A stretch of DNA of 64,000 nt, taken from positions 496,001 through 560,000 of the forward strand of contig CAHJWG010000001.1 in the NCBI GenBank assembly GCA_903642215.1, in the 5' to 3' direction. A model generated the notes under the pieces. It was not told where the DNA came from. It worked only from the letters and a program-made list of their open reading frames with translations, and did no database searches. Source of the stretch: Sphingobacteriaceae bacterium. Its GTDB lineage: Bacteria > Bacteroidota > Bacteroidia > Sphingobacteriales > Sphingobacteriaceae. Positions 43,586 through 52,767 of this stretch are shown here, piece by piece; positions within the stretch are counted from its first letter, which is position 1; every line of letters starts with the position of its first letter. A program made the position numbers and the translations under genes.

Positions 43586-45307
43586 TTATCGGGAGACAAT
43601 ACCCATACCGTAAATAAAATTAGAATTGATGTTAACCGGAAGCGTACCGGTTGGTTTGAGTTGCCGGCTGATCACTTTTACAGCTGATTGCTGCATCTCC
43701 AAACTATTCTGATAACCGGCAATTAAAGCATGGCTTTTTTCTAATCCGCTAAAAGCAGAAATCGTGTATGGGTTGGCAAAAACACTTACCACACTATTAC
43801 TCAAAGCTGTAACCTGATTGGTAAAATCCTTTAAATCAGCTTTATAATCCAGCTTGTTGTAAGGCCGTACACGTGTATCAAAAATCCCGACTAAAACCTG
43901 ATCGTAAGTCTTAAGCTGATTAAGCAACTGGTTTAACTCTTCTGCGGATGCTGTTTTTGAGGCAAAAAAAACGTTATTGTTGGCAAACCATCTTTGCAAA
44001 CCAATTTGATATGGTGTAATTTTATCTGTGCCGATGGCAACCAAAGCTGTTTTACGAATAAAATTTAATCGGGCAATTGCCGTATCTACTTTTAATAACG
44101 TAACCGCCGCATCCGTTAATTCCTGGTTCAATTCTTTGGCAGGTTCAGCATTGAGATCAGCATATAAATTTGTTTCTTGAATCTCCTGCGGATGATTTAA
44201 ACCGACTGCATATTTTGCGGCCAATACTTTTTTTACCTTATCAAAAAATTCTTTTTTATTGATGGTTCCTTTATGAATCGCTTTTTTGATGGCTGCAACC
44301 GCACGAACAGAATTTTCCGTCAGTTCTAAAATATCATTTCCGGCATTTAAAGCCATTACATCTGCTTCAGAATTTGGGAAATATTTTGTTACGCCTTTCA
44401 TTTCCATCGCATCCGAAACAATCAACCCTTTAAAACCCAACTGATTTTTTAGAACATCAGTTACGATTGGCCGCGAAAGGGTAGAAGGCAGATGCGCCGT
44501 AGTATCCAACGCCGGGATGTTCATATGGGCAACCATAATCCCGGTAATTCCGGCTTTGGCTGCCTGCTCAAAAGGATACATTTCCAACGAGTCCAAACGC
44601 TGTACCGTAAACGGCAGCAGCGGCAAATCCTGGTGAGAATCTACATCCGTATCGCCATGGCCGGGGAAATGTTTGGCCGTAGTGAGGATACCTTCGCTTT
44701 GCATTCCCTGCAAATAAGCGATGCCTTTTTTAGCCACATTAAATTTGTTATCACCAAAGGACCGAAAACCGATGACGGGATTATTTGGATTATTATTGAC
44801 ATCCATATCCGGCGCAAAATTCATCTGCATACCCATTCGTTTGAAATCGCGCGCCACAAATTGGCCCATTTTATAGATGAGGTTATTGTCTTTGATTGCA
44901 CCCAAAGTCATTTGATACGGAAAAGAAATCGTCGAATCCAGCCGCATTCCCAAACCCCACTCGCCATCCATTGCAATTAGCAGCGGAATGTGCGATAATT
45001 TTTGGTAACGATTGGTTAAAGTTGCCTGCCGAACCGGCCCGCCCTGGAAAAAAACCAGTCCGCCGATATGTTCATTTCGGATCACTTCCGCAACAGAATC
45101 TTCATAAGCAACGCCTTTGTTAGTATGTGCGCGCACCATTAGCAACTGTGCAATCCGATCATGCCGGTTCAGCTTTTTAAAAACAGAATCTACCCAATGG
45201 TTTTGCTGTGAAAGCTGATCTGCAGAAATTATTTTTTGAGCGAAAACAGCTGTGGAAAATAAAAGAAAAACCCCTGTTAAACGAAGCTTTTTAAATAAAT
45301 CAAGCAT
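43586..45307 (-). CDS. Glycoside hydrolase family 3 (NagZ-like beta-N-acetylglucosaminidase)
   Basis: 573 residues, exported (signal ends with TAVFAQ). The GH3 catalytic barrel contains the NagZ-type flexible-loop motif KHFPGHGDTDVDSHQDLP, with the Asp-His acid/base dyad, and the nucleophile in LIVSDAMEMKGV. A second domain (about 370-573) follows, as in two-domain GH3 enzymes. It probably trims peptidoglycan amino sugars in the periplasm. The serine-hydrolase domain fused to some Bacteroidota relatives is absent. The start overlaps the end of hicB by 8 bases. Confidence 0.88.
   Translation of the reverse strand: MLDLFKKLRLTGVFLLFSTAVFAQKIISADQLSQQNHWVDSVFKKLNRHDRIAQLLMVRAHTNKGVAYEDSVAEVIRNEHIGGLVFFQGGPVRQATLTNRYQKLSHIPLLIAMDGEWGLGMRLDSTISFPYQMTLGAIKDNNLIYKMGQFVARDFKRMGMQMNFAPDMDVNNNPNNPVIGFRSFGDNKFNVAKKGIAYLQGMQSEGILTTAKHFPGHGDTDVDSHQDLPLLPFTVQRLDSLEMYPFEQAAKAGITGIMVAHMNIPALDTTAHLPSTLSRPIVTDVLKNQLGFKGLIVSDAMEMKGVTKYFPNSEADVMALNAGNDILELTENSVRAVAAIKKAIHKGTINKKEFFDKVKKVLAAKYAVGLNHPQEIQETNLYADLNAEPAKELNQELTDAAVTLLKVDTAIARLNFIRKTALVAIGTDKITPYQIGLQRWFANNNVFFASKTASAEELNQLLNQLKTYDQVLVGIFDTRVRPYNKLDYKADLKDFTNQVTALSNSVVSVFANPYTISAFSGLEKSHALIAGYQNSLEMQQSAVKVISRQLKPTGTLPVNINSNFIYGMGIVSR
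43947..43960 (-). repeat. Sister-motif copy inside the GH3 gene
   Basis: GATGCTGTTTTTGA. It encodes KTASA, the same peptide as the copy in the helicase gene at 49911. Confidence 0.6.
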
Positions 45308-45512
45308 ACCTAAATTTCCCTTTTGGCGTTGGTATTTCGCGGTTTAAAGCAACGGCTGCATCAATCCATTCCTGTATCACAATTTCAACATTTTGAACAG
45401 CTTCTATATAAGTTTTACCATCGGCCATACAACCAGCTAATTCCGGTGCTTCTGCTAAGAACGCGTTATCTTCATCGCTCCAATAAATAATGATTTCGTA
45501 TTTACTTTTCAT
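45300..45512 (-). CDS. hicB: HicB-family antitoxin
   Basis: 70 residues with the HicB partial RNase-H-like fold: YEIIIYWSDEDNAFLAEAPELAGCMADGKTYIEAVQNVEIVIQEWI, the standard signature including PEL-GC-A-G-T. There is no C-terminal DNA-binding domain, so this is the short HicB form. It neutralises the HicA RNase. The reading frame is intact although hicA upstream is broken. The ATG lies inside the restored end of hicA (11-base overlap), as in functional pairs. Confidence 0.9.
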   Translation of the reverse strand: MKSKYEIIIYWSDEDNAFLAEAPELAGCMADGKTYIEAVQNVEIVIQEWIDAAVALNREIPTPKGKFRYA

Positions 45513-45761
45513 TTTTTGATAATTTATACTTGAGGATTAAATTCCTGATTTGTTTTACCTGATACACTTTTGCTTTAGAACCATCTGGCTGAATATTAAT
45601 AATTTCAATAATATTTTCTTTGGTAAAAATTCGATGGCTTCCCCGGTTAAACGTTCTTGAAAACCTAAAGTTAGCAGTAACGATCTCAATTCTTCAAACC
45701 CAATGTTGTTATCAGATGTGCCAGAAAGAAGTTTAAGCAACAACTTGTCAAATTTGCTCAT
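45502..45761 (-). pseudogene. hicA: HicA toxin with a frameshift at a G4 tract
   Basis: The current frame starts MSKFDKLLLKLLSGTSDNNIGFEELRSLLLTLGFQERLTG, a normal HicA dsRBD-like start, then shifts. The catalytic-histidine segment appears in another frame as SHRIFTKENIIEIINIQPDG, followed by a C terminus that would end at 45502 and overlap hicB as expected. The break is at ACCGGGGAAGC (about 45636-45646); adding one G, or removing two, restores about 86 residues. The toxin is therefore inactive in this sequence unless the frame varies. Confidence 0.82.
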
Positions 45762-45795
45762 GATTTGGAAACTCGAAGGTACGGTAAAATCAACA

Positions 45796-45854
45796 ATGCT
45801 TCTTTTACCGTATTAAAATTAGCATCCTGATTTCTACCCGATAAAAACAGCATC
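45796..45854. repeat. Mixed inverted pair: one copy of each dispersed motif
   Basis: ATGCTTCTTTTACC at 45796 faces GATAAAAACAGCATC ending at 45854. It fills the gap between addB and hicA. A mixed pair shows that the two motifs play the same structural role. Confidence 0.8.
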
Positions 45855-45856
45855 AA

Positions 45857-48727
45857 CTACCGCTCGCAAATATCTTTATACGGGCAATAAGCGCAAGTTT
45901 CCAATCGTGTAGTTTGTAAAAAAGGTATTTGCTGATCGAAAAGTTCATTCAAAGTTTTTTGCAGATGAACGGTAAACGCCGCTTTTGCATCTTCCAAATC
46001 AATTGCCTCCAAAATCGTTTTGCCGGATTTAAAGCGCGTGCCTTCGTCTTTCATCTTTCGCACAGCGTATAAATTGGGTTCAACGTAACTAGTTTTTTTA
46101 ACCTGCTCATAAATGTAAGTGTAAAAAAGCGTTTGCACCACAGCTTTATTTTGTGCTTTTCCGTCGCGTTCAAACAGCTTTTCGAGGGAAGCATATTTCA
46201 GTTCATCGCTGCCGGTTTTATAATCTACAATGCGCGTTTGTCCGTCCTTTTCATCCACCCGATCCAAAATGCCATACAATTGCAGATACTTCTTTTGGCC
46301 GTTAATTTCTATCGGAAAATGATATTTGTAATCTTTTTTATTTTCCAGTTCTACAATTTGAAACGGCGAATGCAGCTGATCGTGCGCCAAAATCGCTTTC
46401 ATATATTCGGCCACTAGCTGCAGAACAATTTGCTGCATACTGTTGGCTTGTTTTAATTGTGTACGATAATTAAAAAGAACCATCGAAAGCGCGGCACGGC
46501 AATATTCAGGTATTTCTGAAAGTTTTTGGGCGATGCGTTCATCTGTAATGACGGTATCCGTTTTAATCAAATCAGCATAAAACCACTCCAAAGCCTGGTG
46601 CAAAGTTGAACCGATTTGGTTGGCTTCCAGGTTTTCCGCAACTTCTTCCGGTTCCTTAATTTTAGCTACATACCGAAAGAAAAACTGCAGCGTGCAGGTT
46701 AAATAAGTGGTAAAAGCAGTAGCCGAAATATTGGTGGTTTTGAAAGGATTTCCGTTATAAAAAAAGTTGTCCATCTCTTTCCAAACCTTGCCTTGTTTTG
46801 GGATGACAATTACGTTGGAAGATTCAATCCGAACCGGTTGTTCCTGCTGTAAATAATTGAAATTCAGTTTACTTTCATAAGCTAACTGACGGATAAACCT
46901 GCTTGGTTCGGCAGCTTCCGTATCTCCGCCCAAACCGTCATAAACCAGCGTTACGTTTTCTGATCGTTGCAGCAAACGGTAAAAAAGATAGGCAGCAATT
47001 GCATCCTGATTTTCCAGCACCGGCATTCCGTTAGCACGGCGCAAACTATCCGGGATAAAAGAAGGATTTACATTGCGTTTCGGCATCGTTCCTTCATTCA
47101 TACCCAAAATAATCACGTGTTCAAAATCCAAACAGCGGCTTTCCAGCATTCCCATCACCTGGATGCCGCGCAAAGGTTCGCCTTCCAGCGGAACAGCCAA
47201 ACTGGCCAGCGTTTTTCGGATCAAGGCAAAAACCAGCGATAAACCTAAGTTCGGCGCATATTGATCCAGGTTATCATACAATAAATTCAGTTTTTTACAA
47301 GCTTCCAAAATCAGATTTGCTTCCAGTTCATTCAATTGATTTTGCCTTTGCCGCTGCTCTAAAACGGCCGTCAGCATTAAATATAAAGCATCAATCGTTT
47401 GCAAACCGCTATGGCGCGACGTAAAAAAATTAGGAGCCAATGCGGAAATCAAGTGCAGTTCTGTCAGCGGAACTTCCACCCATTGCCGGCTCAATAATTT
47501 GTTTTGCAGTTGTTCCCGTTCGGAAGCTTTTACACCCGAAAGTGGGTGCGATAAAAACGCCAGCGCATCGCGGTAATAAACGGTATGTTTTTGCTGTTTG
47601 TTGATCTGTTCCTGGATGTTGAGCCACAATTCCGTCAACCCGAAAAGCGGCGATTGCGTGAGCGGATAACCCATCGTAATGTTCACAATCCCGGCTTCGG
47701 GCGGCAGCGTTTGCATCACCGGAACCAGCAAAGTTTCATCAGCCAAAATAATAGCGGTTTTCTCCGGATCATCCGAAAACTCAGCCAGTGCTTCAAAATC
47801 TATTTTATCCGTTAAAACTTTGGCCTGCGCTGCATGACCTTGCGTTTTGATCACATCGACGATGCTTCTTTTATCACCTAAAAATGTGCGTCCCGGAAAA
47901 GAATTAACCAATCCGCTTTTCTGAATATTTCTGCGGAGAAAAACGCCTGCTTCCTGCAAATTATCTTGCAAATAATAACCGTCTGTATCAAAATAAAACA
48001 GCGCGCAACCTTGCTCCTGCCATTGCTTAAAAAGCTTTTCTTCGCATCGGTTTAATGCGTTAAAACCAATAAATATGAGCTTTTTGTATGATGAAAAAAA
48101 TGCCGGATGATCAGCCGTTCCTTCAGCCAGTTGTCGGTAAGTTTGGGCTGTAGTGATCAATCCTTGCTTTTGCAAAGCCTGATGGAAATTAAAGTATAAA
48201 GCCGGCATTCGTTTCCATAATTCCAGAAATTTTTGCTGATGTGTGCGTTGTTTATCGGCAGAAAAAGACGACCAGAAACGTGCTAAAAATTGCTGCTGTT
48301 CTTCTGTAAAATGATCGAATTGCTGCTGGATTTCGGCAATATCTTCCAGCTGCGTAAACAAAGCTTCGGCCTTAACCAAATCGTAATCTACTTCTGCAAA
48401 ATCACTTAAAATAATATTGGCCATCGGGAAAAACTGATCTGGCGAAAGCGTTGGTTTCCCTTCGGCGACCAACAATTTGTTAAACTCCTGATGCAGGATA
48501 AAAAACTGTTTTAGCGGATCTGCCACAACACAATTGGAAGACGCGGCAAAAAACGAAGAAATAGTAAAAAAAACAGGGCTAAAAGAAGCATTGCCCTGCA
48601 GTTGGCCCAAATGCTTTTTGAGGAAAGCTTCCGGCCGTTTATTGTTAAAAATGATGGCTGCATCTTTTAAATCATCGCCCAAACGGGTTAGTAAATCGGC
48701 AGCAACTTCGTGGAGAAACGGAATCAT
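45857..48727 (-). CDS. addB: AddB-type nuclease subunit
   Basis: About 956 residues. An inactivated UvrD-like N-terminal region leads into a C-terminal PD-(D/E)XK nuclease domain with the catalytic stretch GILDRVDEKDGQTRIVDYKTGSDE. The last residues ETCAYCPYKDICER supply the Cys cluster that holds a 4Fe-4S centre in AddB. The partner AddA lies upstream on the same strand. The ATG at 48727 is preferred, because the longer form would overlap the GNAT gene. The motif copies at 47862 and 48580 lie within it. Confidence 0.85.
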   Translation of the reverse strand: MIPFLHEVAADLLTRLGDDLKDAAIIFNNKRPEAFLKKHLGQLQGNASFSPVFFTISSFFAASSNCVVADPLKQFFILHQEFNKLLVAEGKPTLSPDQFFPMANIILSDFAEVDYDLVKAEALFTQLEDIAEIQQQFDHFTEEQQQFLARFWSSFSADKQRTHQQKFLELWKRMPALYFNFHQALQKQGLITTAQTYRQLAEGTADHPAFFSSYKKLIFIGFNALNRCEEKLFKQWQEQGCALFYFDTDGYYLQDNLQEAGVFLRRNIQKSGLVNSFPGRTFLGDKRSIVDVIKTQGHAAQAKVLTDKIDFEALAEFSDDPEKTAIILADETLLVPVMQTLPPEAGIVNITMGYPLTQSPLFGLTELWLNIQEQINKQQKHTVYYRDALAFLSHPLSGVKASEREQLQNKLLSRQWVEVPLTELHLISALAPNFFTSRHSGLQTIDALYLMLTAVLEQRQRQNQLNELEANLILEACKKLNLLYDNLDQYAPNLGLSLVFALIRKTLASLAVPLEGEPLRGIQVMGMLESRCLDFEHVIILGMNEGTMPKRNVNPSFIPDSLRRANGMPVLENQDAIAAYLFYRLLQRSENVTLVYDGLGGDTEAAEPSRFIRQLAYESKLNFNYLQQEQPVRIESSNVIVIPKQGKVWKEMDNFFYNGNPFKTTNISATAFTTYLTCTLQFFFRYVAKIKEPEEVAENLEANQIGSTLHQALEWFYADLIKTDTVITDERIAQKLSEIPEYCRAALSMVLFNYRTQLKQANSMQQIVLQLVAEYMKAILAHDQLHSPFQIVELENKKDYKYHFPIEINGQKKYLQLYGILDRVDEKDGQTRIVDYKTGSDELKYASLEKLFERDGKAQNKAVVQTLFYTYIYEQVKKTSYVEPNLYAVRKMKDEGTRFKSGKTILEAIDLEDAKAAFTVHLQKTLNELFDQQIPFLQTTRLETCAYCPYKDICER
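47862..47875 (-). repeat. Full-length motif copy inside addB
   Basis: ATGCTTCTTTTATC followed by ACCTAAAAAT, the whole intergenic consensus in a coding region. It encodes LGDKRSI. Confidence 0.85.
48580..48591 (+). repeat. Second motif copy inside addB
   Basis: TAAAAGAAGCAT, exact core. It encodes NASFS. Confidence 0.75.
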
Positions 48728-48741
48728 TTGGATAGCTAAAA

Positions 48742-49227
48742 TTAAAAATTGTAAGCCATTTTTAACAGCACAAAGTTTTGCTGGTTGTGGCTCACTTTCC
48801 AGCTTTGATTTGGTAAAAACTGAAACCCAATCTTCCGGTAACAATGAACCGCCGGAAGATTATTTTCCAGCACAAATAATTCGACGGTTTTAGTTTGAAA
48901 CAAAGCCTTACACTCCGCCAATAAAAGGTGGATAAAAGAAGTACCGAAACCTTTTCCGCGCTCCTGCGGATTACCGATCAGCAATCTTCCAATACGTGGT
49001 ATATTATTTCCCTGCGGGATGATTTCCCCAAAAGCAACCGGTTCATTTACAGTATTTAAGCCGATATAAAAGTTGCGGTTCGGATGATTTTTCTGATAAC
49101 CGATTAATTGTAGTTCAGTAATCGGAAAAGAAAAATCTGTTCCGGCAAATTGAAAAAGTAGGTTAGCATCTGTAATCCATCTACTTAAAAAATTAAAATA
49201 CAATATGGAATATTTAGTGATCGTCAT
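48742..49227 (-). CDS. GNAT-family N-acetyltransferase
   Basis: 161 residues. The acetyl-CoA-binding motif appears as RIGRLLIGNPQERGKGFGTSFIHLLLAE (about 84-111, Q/R-x-x-G-x-G/A pattern) and the family's C-terminal VLENNLPAVHCYRKIGFQ. The acceptor cannot be inferred. It is inserted between addA and addB on the same strand, an unusual interruption of that operon. A near-match of the dispersed motif (48931, TSFIHL) lies in it. Confidence 0.82.
   Translation of the reverse strand: MTITKYSILYFNFLSRWITDANLLFQFAGTDFSFPITELQLIGYQKNHPNRNFYIGLNTVNEPVAFGEIIPQGNNIPRIGRLLIGNPQERGKGFGTSFIHLLLAECKALFQTKTVELFVLENNLPAVHCYRKIGFQFLPNQSWKVSHNQQNFVLLKMAYNF
48931..48943 (+). repeat. Imperfect motif copy inside the GNAT gene
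   Basis: GATAAAAGAAGTAC, one base from the core, preceded by AGGTG. It encodes TSFIHL. Confidence 0.45.
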
Positions 49228-49258
49228 TAATGTTATTTTTATATTCTATAAAATTTGT

Positions 49259-49384
49259 ATGGCAATTGATAAAGAGGATATTTTACTCACAAAAGACGAT
49301 TTGTCCGAGTTGAAAAAAGATGTTTCCCTATTAAAAACGGATGTAGCTAATACCAAAGTAGCAATCATTAACAAACTTCTCTAA
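49259..49384 (+). CDS. Short coiled-coil ORF, possible gene fragment
   Basis: 41 codons from 49259 (MAIDKEDILLTKDDLSELKK and onward), or 59 from an ATG at 49205. The sequence is a continuous heptad-like helix with leucines and valines at a and d positions. It lies opposite to the neighbouring genes, with its stop overlapping the addA stop by 4 bases. It may be a real small protein or a remnant. No family recognised. Confidence 0.35.
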   Translation: MAIDKEDILLTKDDLSELKKDVSLLKTDVANTKVAIINKLL

Positions 49385-52300
49385 ACCGCTACCAATTGCT
49401 GTAAAAACCCATAATACAAATAGCTGTTTACCTTTTCGTAACCCATATTTGTTAACAGTTTCCGATAAGATTTTACCTGCGTTAGATGTTCCGGCCGCTG
49501 ATCGGAAGTAAACTTAAAATCGATAATCAGCACTTCATCATTCCCGATTAAAACTTTATCCGGCCTATAACTTTCACCTTTTTGATCGATAATGGTTTGC
49601 TCGGACAGGTTTTGATACGGTTTATTCAGAATCGCTTTCAAATCTTTGTTCTGCAAAACACTTAACGCATTTATTTTAACTTCTTCTTTTTCTGCTTCGC
49701 GGATCAAACCTTCCTGCTGCATTTCGTTGAGCACTTTTGGCAGTTTGGCCAAATCCATTGTTCGCGCCAGCAATTCGTGTAAAATAATGCCTTTATGCTG
49801 CGCTGCATCTCCGCTTAACAAATCCAGCTTACTCCAAACTTTTTTACTTGCTAAAGCCTGACTCAGCCGCTGTGAAACCGGATATTTATTTAACTGAATT
49901 TTTCCTGCGGATGCTGTTTTTACCAATGTTTTCTGCGGAACAGGTTCATCAAGCATAAAATTTTCACCGGTAAAAGAAGCATCCAATCCTGCAATTGGTT
50001 TCTTCAACGCTTCCAGAATTAAATCGCCAACTATATTGGGTTTAACTTCATTTTTCCCTTGTCCGGGCGCGGTAATATATAAGTGGTTTCGCGTGCGTGT
50101 AGTAGCTACGTAAAGCATATTCAGCGCGTCCATCAAATTAAAAAGCAATTCCTCAAAATAAGCTTTGGAAAAAGTAGATTTACCTAAAGCCTTTTTATAA
50201 TTTACCGGGACAGACCGAAGCATTTCATAAGGCGTATCCTGGGTATCAACCCAAAAAATACTGTTCGTCATGCCATCTAAATCCCAACTGCAAAACGGCA
50301 GCATCACCACATCAAAAGCTAATCCTTTTGATTTGTGGATCGTCATCACCTGCACCGCATCATTTTGCGAACCGGAAGGCAGTGCTTTCGATTGACCTTC
50401 TTCTTCCCACCATTCTAAAAAGCGCGTGATGCCTAATTCGCCTTGCGTGGTAAACTTCGCCAGCATATCGCGGAAAGCAAATAGATACGGCAAATGCTGC
50501 GTTTTAGTGTCGAGTTCGAAAACGGTAATCAACTGCTCGGCCAGTTCATTTAGCGGCAATTGCTGCCAGGCGTAAAAATTACGGCAAAGTTCTGGTGGCA
50601 GCAGGTTTTGCATTTTGGTAATCAAAGTATCTTTCAGGTTAATCCAAGCCGAAGCCGGAACGCTTTTGCCCAATTGTTTATGGTACAATTGCACACACAA
50701 ACCTTTGTACAAAGCCGATTGCGTATTTTGCGTAACCATCAGTTGCAGCGTGCTAACCAATAGTTTTACAGCAGAATTGTTGTTGATGAGCAAAGCCTCG
50801 CCCGAAAGAACTTCATAAGCACCAAACGTTTCGCCGGTTTTTTGCTGATTGATTTTTCGCGCCTGCTGATCAGCCATTAAATGCCCGATCACATCTCTGG
50901 CTTCCCGGTTGCTGCGTACCAAAATACAGATCTGCCCGGCTTCATATCTGCCGGAACCAATCCAATCGTTTAGCTTTTCTGATAGTTGCAGCAAAGCCAT
51001 TTCCCGAATTTGCGAAGCGCGAAAAAGATTATTTTCTACCGGTAAAAACAGCACTTCAACCGAACCGCCGGACAAAGTTGTGGCCGCTTTTTTTTGGAAA
51101 CTTTGCAGGTAAGCATCCGGGATGATGTGATCCAAACCAATAGTTTTCCACCAGTTATCGTACAATTCTGCGCTGCCGTCTTCCAAAACTTTTTGATTGA
51201 TTAAGGTTTGCAGGATTTGCGGAATTTCCTGAAAAAGATGATTGTTAAAATCGATAATATTAGCCGCACTACGATAGTTTTCTTTCAAATCATCATTAAC
51301 TACGTTATGACTACCAATATCTTTCTCCGCTTGTTGCAGCAAAATACGCCAGTCACCGTTGCGCCAGCGGTAAATCGATTGCTTTACATCGCCCACAATT
51401 AAATTATCAATCATTTTTCCGTTGGCTTCGCCGATGGTATTTTGCAGCAGCGGCAAAAAATTATCCCATTGAAAAGCAGATGTATCCTGAAACTCATCAA
51501 ACAGGAAATTTTTGTAACGGTTGCCCATTTTTTCCCAGATAAAAGAAGGGTTGTCCTGCTGGTCTGCGGTAATTCCTTTTAGCAAAAACTGTGCATCGCT
51601 GATGAGCAGCGTTTGGTTTTCTTCGCGGTAATCTTTTAACAAAGCCGCCATTTCCTGCATCAACCGCAAATAATACAGGTTTGTGTTGATGGCCTTTGCC
51701 ATTTCATATTTACCGGTTTCTGTATTGAAAAAAGCTTGCAGCGAAAGTAAACCCGGGTTTAACTGCTGATATAATTTTGCAACCGAAGCAGTCAGATTTC
51801 CGCCTTTTTGATATTCTTCCGGATTGTCGATCAGCTTTTCCAAACTCTTAAAAACATTTTCATCGCCTGCAGAAAGCTTGCTTAATTTACCGACCGGATG
51901 ACGGGATTTCCCGATTAATTCGCTCAGCTGCACACCGGATTGTTCCCAGATTTGCAAAGCTTCGGCACCTAAAAGCTTTAGTTTACCTTCAAATAAATCA
52001 ATCCGGGCACGCGTTAATTTCATCAAATCCTGAAACAATGTAGCAGAATCCAACTCTTTTAAAGCGTTTTCAAACGGCTGATATCGTTCCTTAAAAATCT
52101 CGCTGGTTAAATCCAGCAGCTCCCGGCGGTAATTCCAACTTTTATTATCGCCCACCCGATCCAACGCCAAACTGATGATCCATTTTAGCAATTCCGGTTT
52201 CTCGTCCAGCCGTTCGTTCAGTTTATCAGCTAAGGCTTTTTTCACTTTATCCTGGTTCATTTCCAGCTTGTAACCGGCATCCAAACCCAGTTCAAACGTA

Positions 52301-52683
52301 AAACTACGAATTACCTGCTGCACAAAACCATCAATTGTGTTGATAGCAAAACGGCTGTAATCGTGTAAAATCCGCCGGTAAATCTGATGCGCCCGTTCCT
52401 GTAGCTGGTTTGGGTTGAGCAACGGATGCGCATCCAGAATTATCTTTCGGAAAATGCTTACTTTTTCTTTGCCTAAAGCCAAAGAACGAAGCACATCCAA
52501 AATCCGGCTCTTCATTTCTTCGGTAGCTTTGTTGGTAAAAGTTACGGCTAAAACTTCGCGGTATTTCAGCTCATTATCAAACAAAAGCGTTAAATAGTGC
52601 GCCGTTAAGCTAAAAGTTTTGCCGGAACCGGCCGAAGCCTGTAAAATTTTAAGCGGTTTGTTTAGAGGAGGAGTAATGTTCAC
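49381..52683 (-). CDS. addA: AddA-type helicase-nuclease subunit
   Basis: 1100 residues with superfamily 1A helicase motifs: Walker A ASAGSGKT (16-23), motif Ia VTFTNKATEEMKSRIL, motif II FDEFQDTSAFQWDNF, motif III VGDVKQSIYRWRNGD, motif V VMTIHKSKGLAFDVVMLPF and motif VI VATTRTRNHLYI. The C terminus holds a RecB-like nuclease with YRPDKVLIGNDEVLIIDFKFT. AddAB resects double-strand breaks and is controlled by Chi-like sites in other bacteria. It is separated from addB by a GNAT gene. Confidence 0.92.
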   Translation of the reverse strand: MNITPPLNKPLKILQASAGSGKTFSLTAHYLTLLFDNELKYREVLAVTFTNKATEEMKSRILDVLRSLALGKEKVSIFRKIILDAHPLLNPNQLQERAHQIYRRILHDYSRFAINTIDGFVQQVIRSFTFELGLDAGYKLEMNQDKVKKALADKLNERLDEKPELLKWIISLALDRVGDNKSWNYRRELLDLTSEIFKERYQPFENALKELDSATLFQDLMKLTRARIDLFEGKLKLLGAEALQIWEQSGVQLSELIGKSRHPVGKLSKLSAGDENVFKSLEKLIDNPEEYQKGGNLTASVAKLYQQLNPGLLSLQAFFNTETGKYEMAKAINTNLYYLRLMQEMAALLKDYREENQTLLISDAQFLLKGITADQQDNPSFIWEKMGNRYKNFLFDEFQDTSAFQWDNFLPLLQNTIGEANGKMIDNLIVGDVKQSIYRWRNGDWRILLQQAEKDIGSHNVVNDDLKENYRSAANIIDFNNHLFQEIPQILQTLINQKVLEDGSAELYDNWWKTIGLDHIIPDAYLQSFQKKAATTLSGGSVEVLFLPVENNLFRASQIREMALLQLSEKLNDWIGSGRYEAGQICILVRSNREARDVIGHLMADQQARKINQQKTGETFGAYEVLSGEALLINNNSAVKLLVSTLQLMVTQNTQSALYKGLCVQLYHKQLGKSVPASAWINLKDTLITKMQNLLPPELCRNFYAWQQLPLNELAEQLITVFELDTKTQHLPYLFAFRDMLAKFTTQGELGITRFLEWWEEEGQSKALPSGSQNDAVQVMTIHKSKGLAFDVVMLPFCSWDLDGMTNSIFWVDTQDTPYEMLRSVPVNYKKALGKSTFSKAYFEELLFNLMDALNMLYVATTRTRNHLYITAPGQGKNEVKPNIVGDLILEALKKPIAGLDASFTGENFMLDEPVPQKTLVKTASAGKIQLNKYPVSQRLSQALASKKVWSKLDLLSGDAAQHKGIILHELLARTMDLAKLPKVLNEMQQEGLIREAEKEEVKINALSVLQNKDLKAILNKPYQNLSEQTIIDQKGESYRPDKVLIGNDEVLIIDFKFTSDQRPEHLTQVKSYRKLLTNMGYEKVNSYLYYGFLQQLVAV
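49911..49924 (-). repeat. Sister-motif copy inside addA
   Basis: ATGCTGTTTTTACC preceded by CTGCGG. It encodes VKTASAG. Confidence 0.65.
49969..49983 (+). repeat. Motif copy inside addA
   Basis: GGTAAAAGAAGCATC, exact core. It encodes LDASFTGE, 58 bases from the sister-motif copy. Confidence 0.85.
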
Positions 52684-52737
52684 TATGCTATATTAGCCAT
52701 TTTTAATGAGATTCCGGCTAACAATAATCGTATTTCA

Positions 52738-52751
52738 ATACTTCTTTTATC
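52738..52751 (-). repeat. Dispersed motif copy after the oxidoreductase gene
   Basis: ATACTTCTTTTATC, exact core, in the gap between the Gfo/Idh gene and addA. Confidence 0.8.
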
Positions 52752-52767
52752 GGTATATTTTTGTTGA

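Noticed and set aside
48728..48844. 39-codon extension of addB
   Set aside because: Overlaps the C-terminal codons of the GNAT gene and adds no recognisable family sequence.
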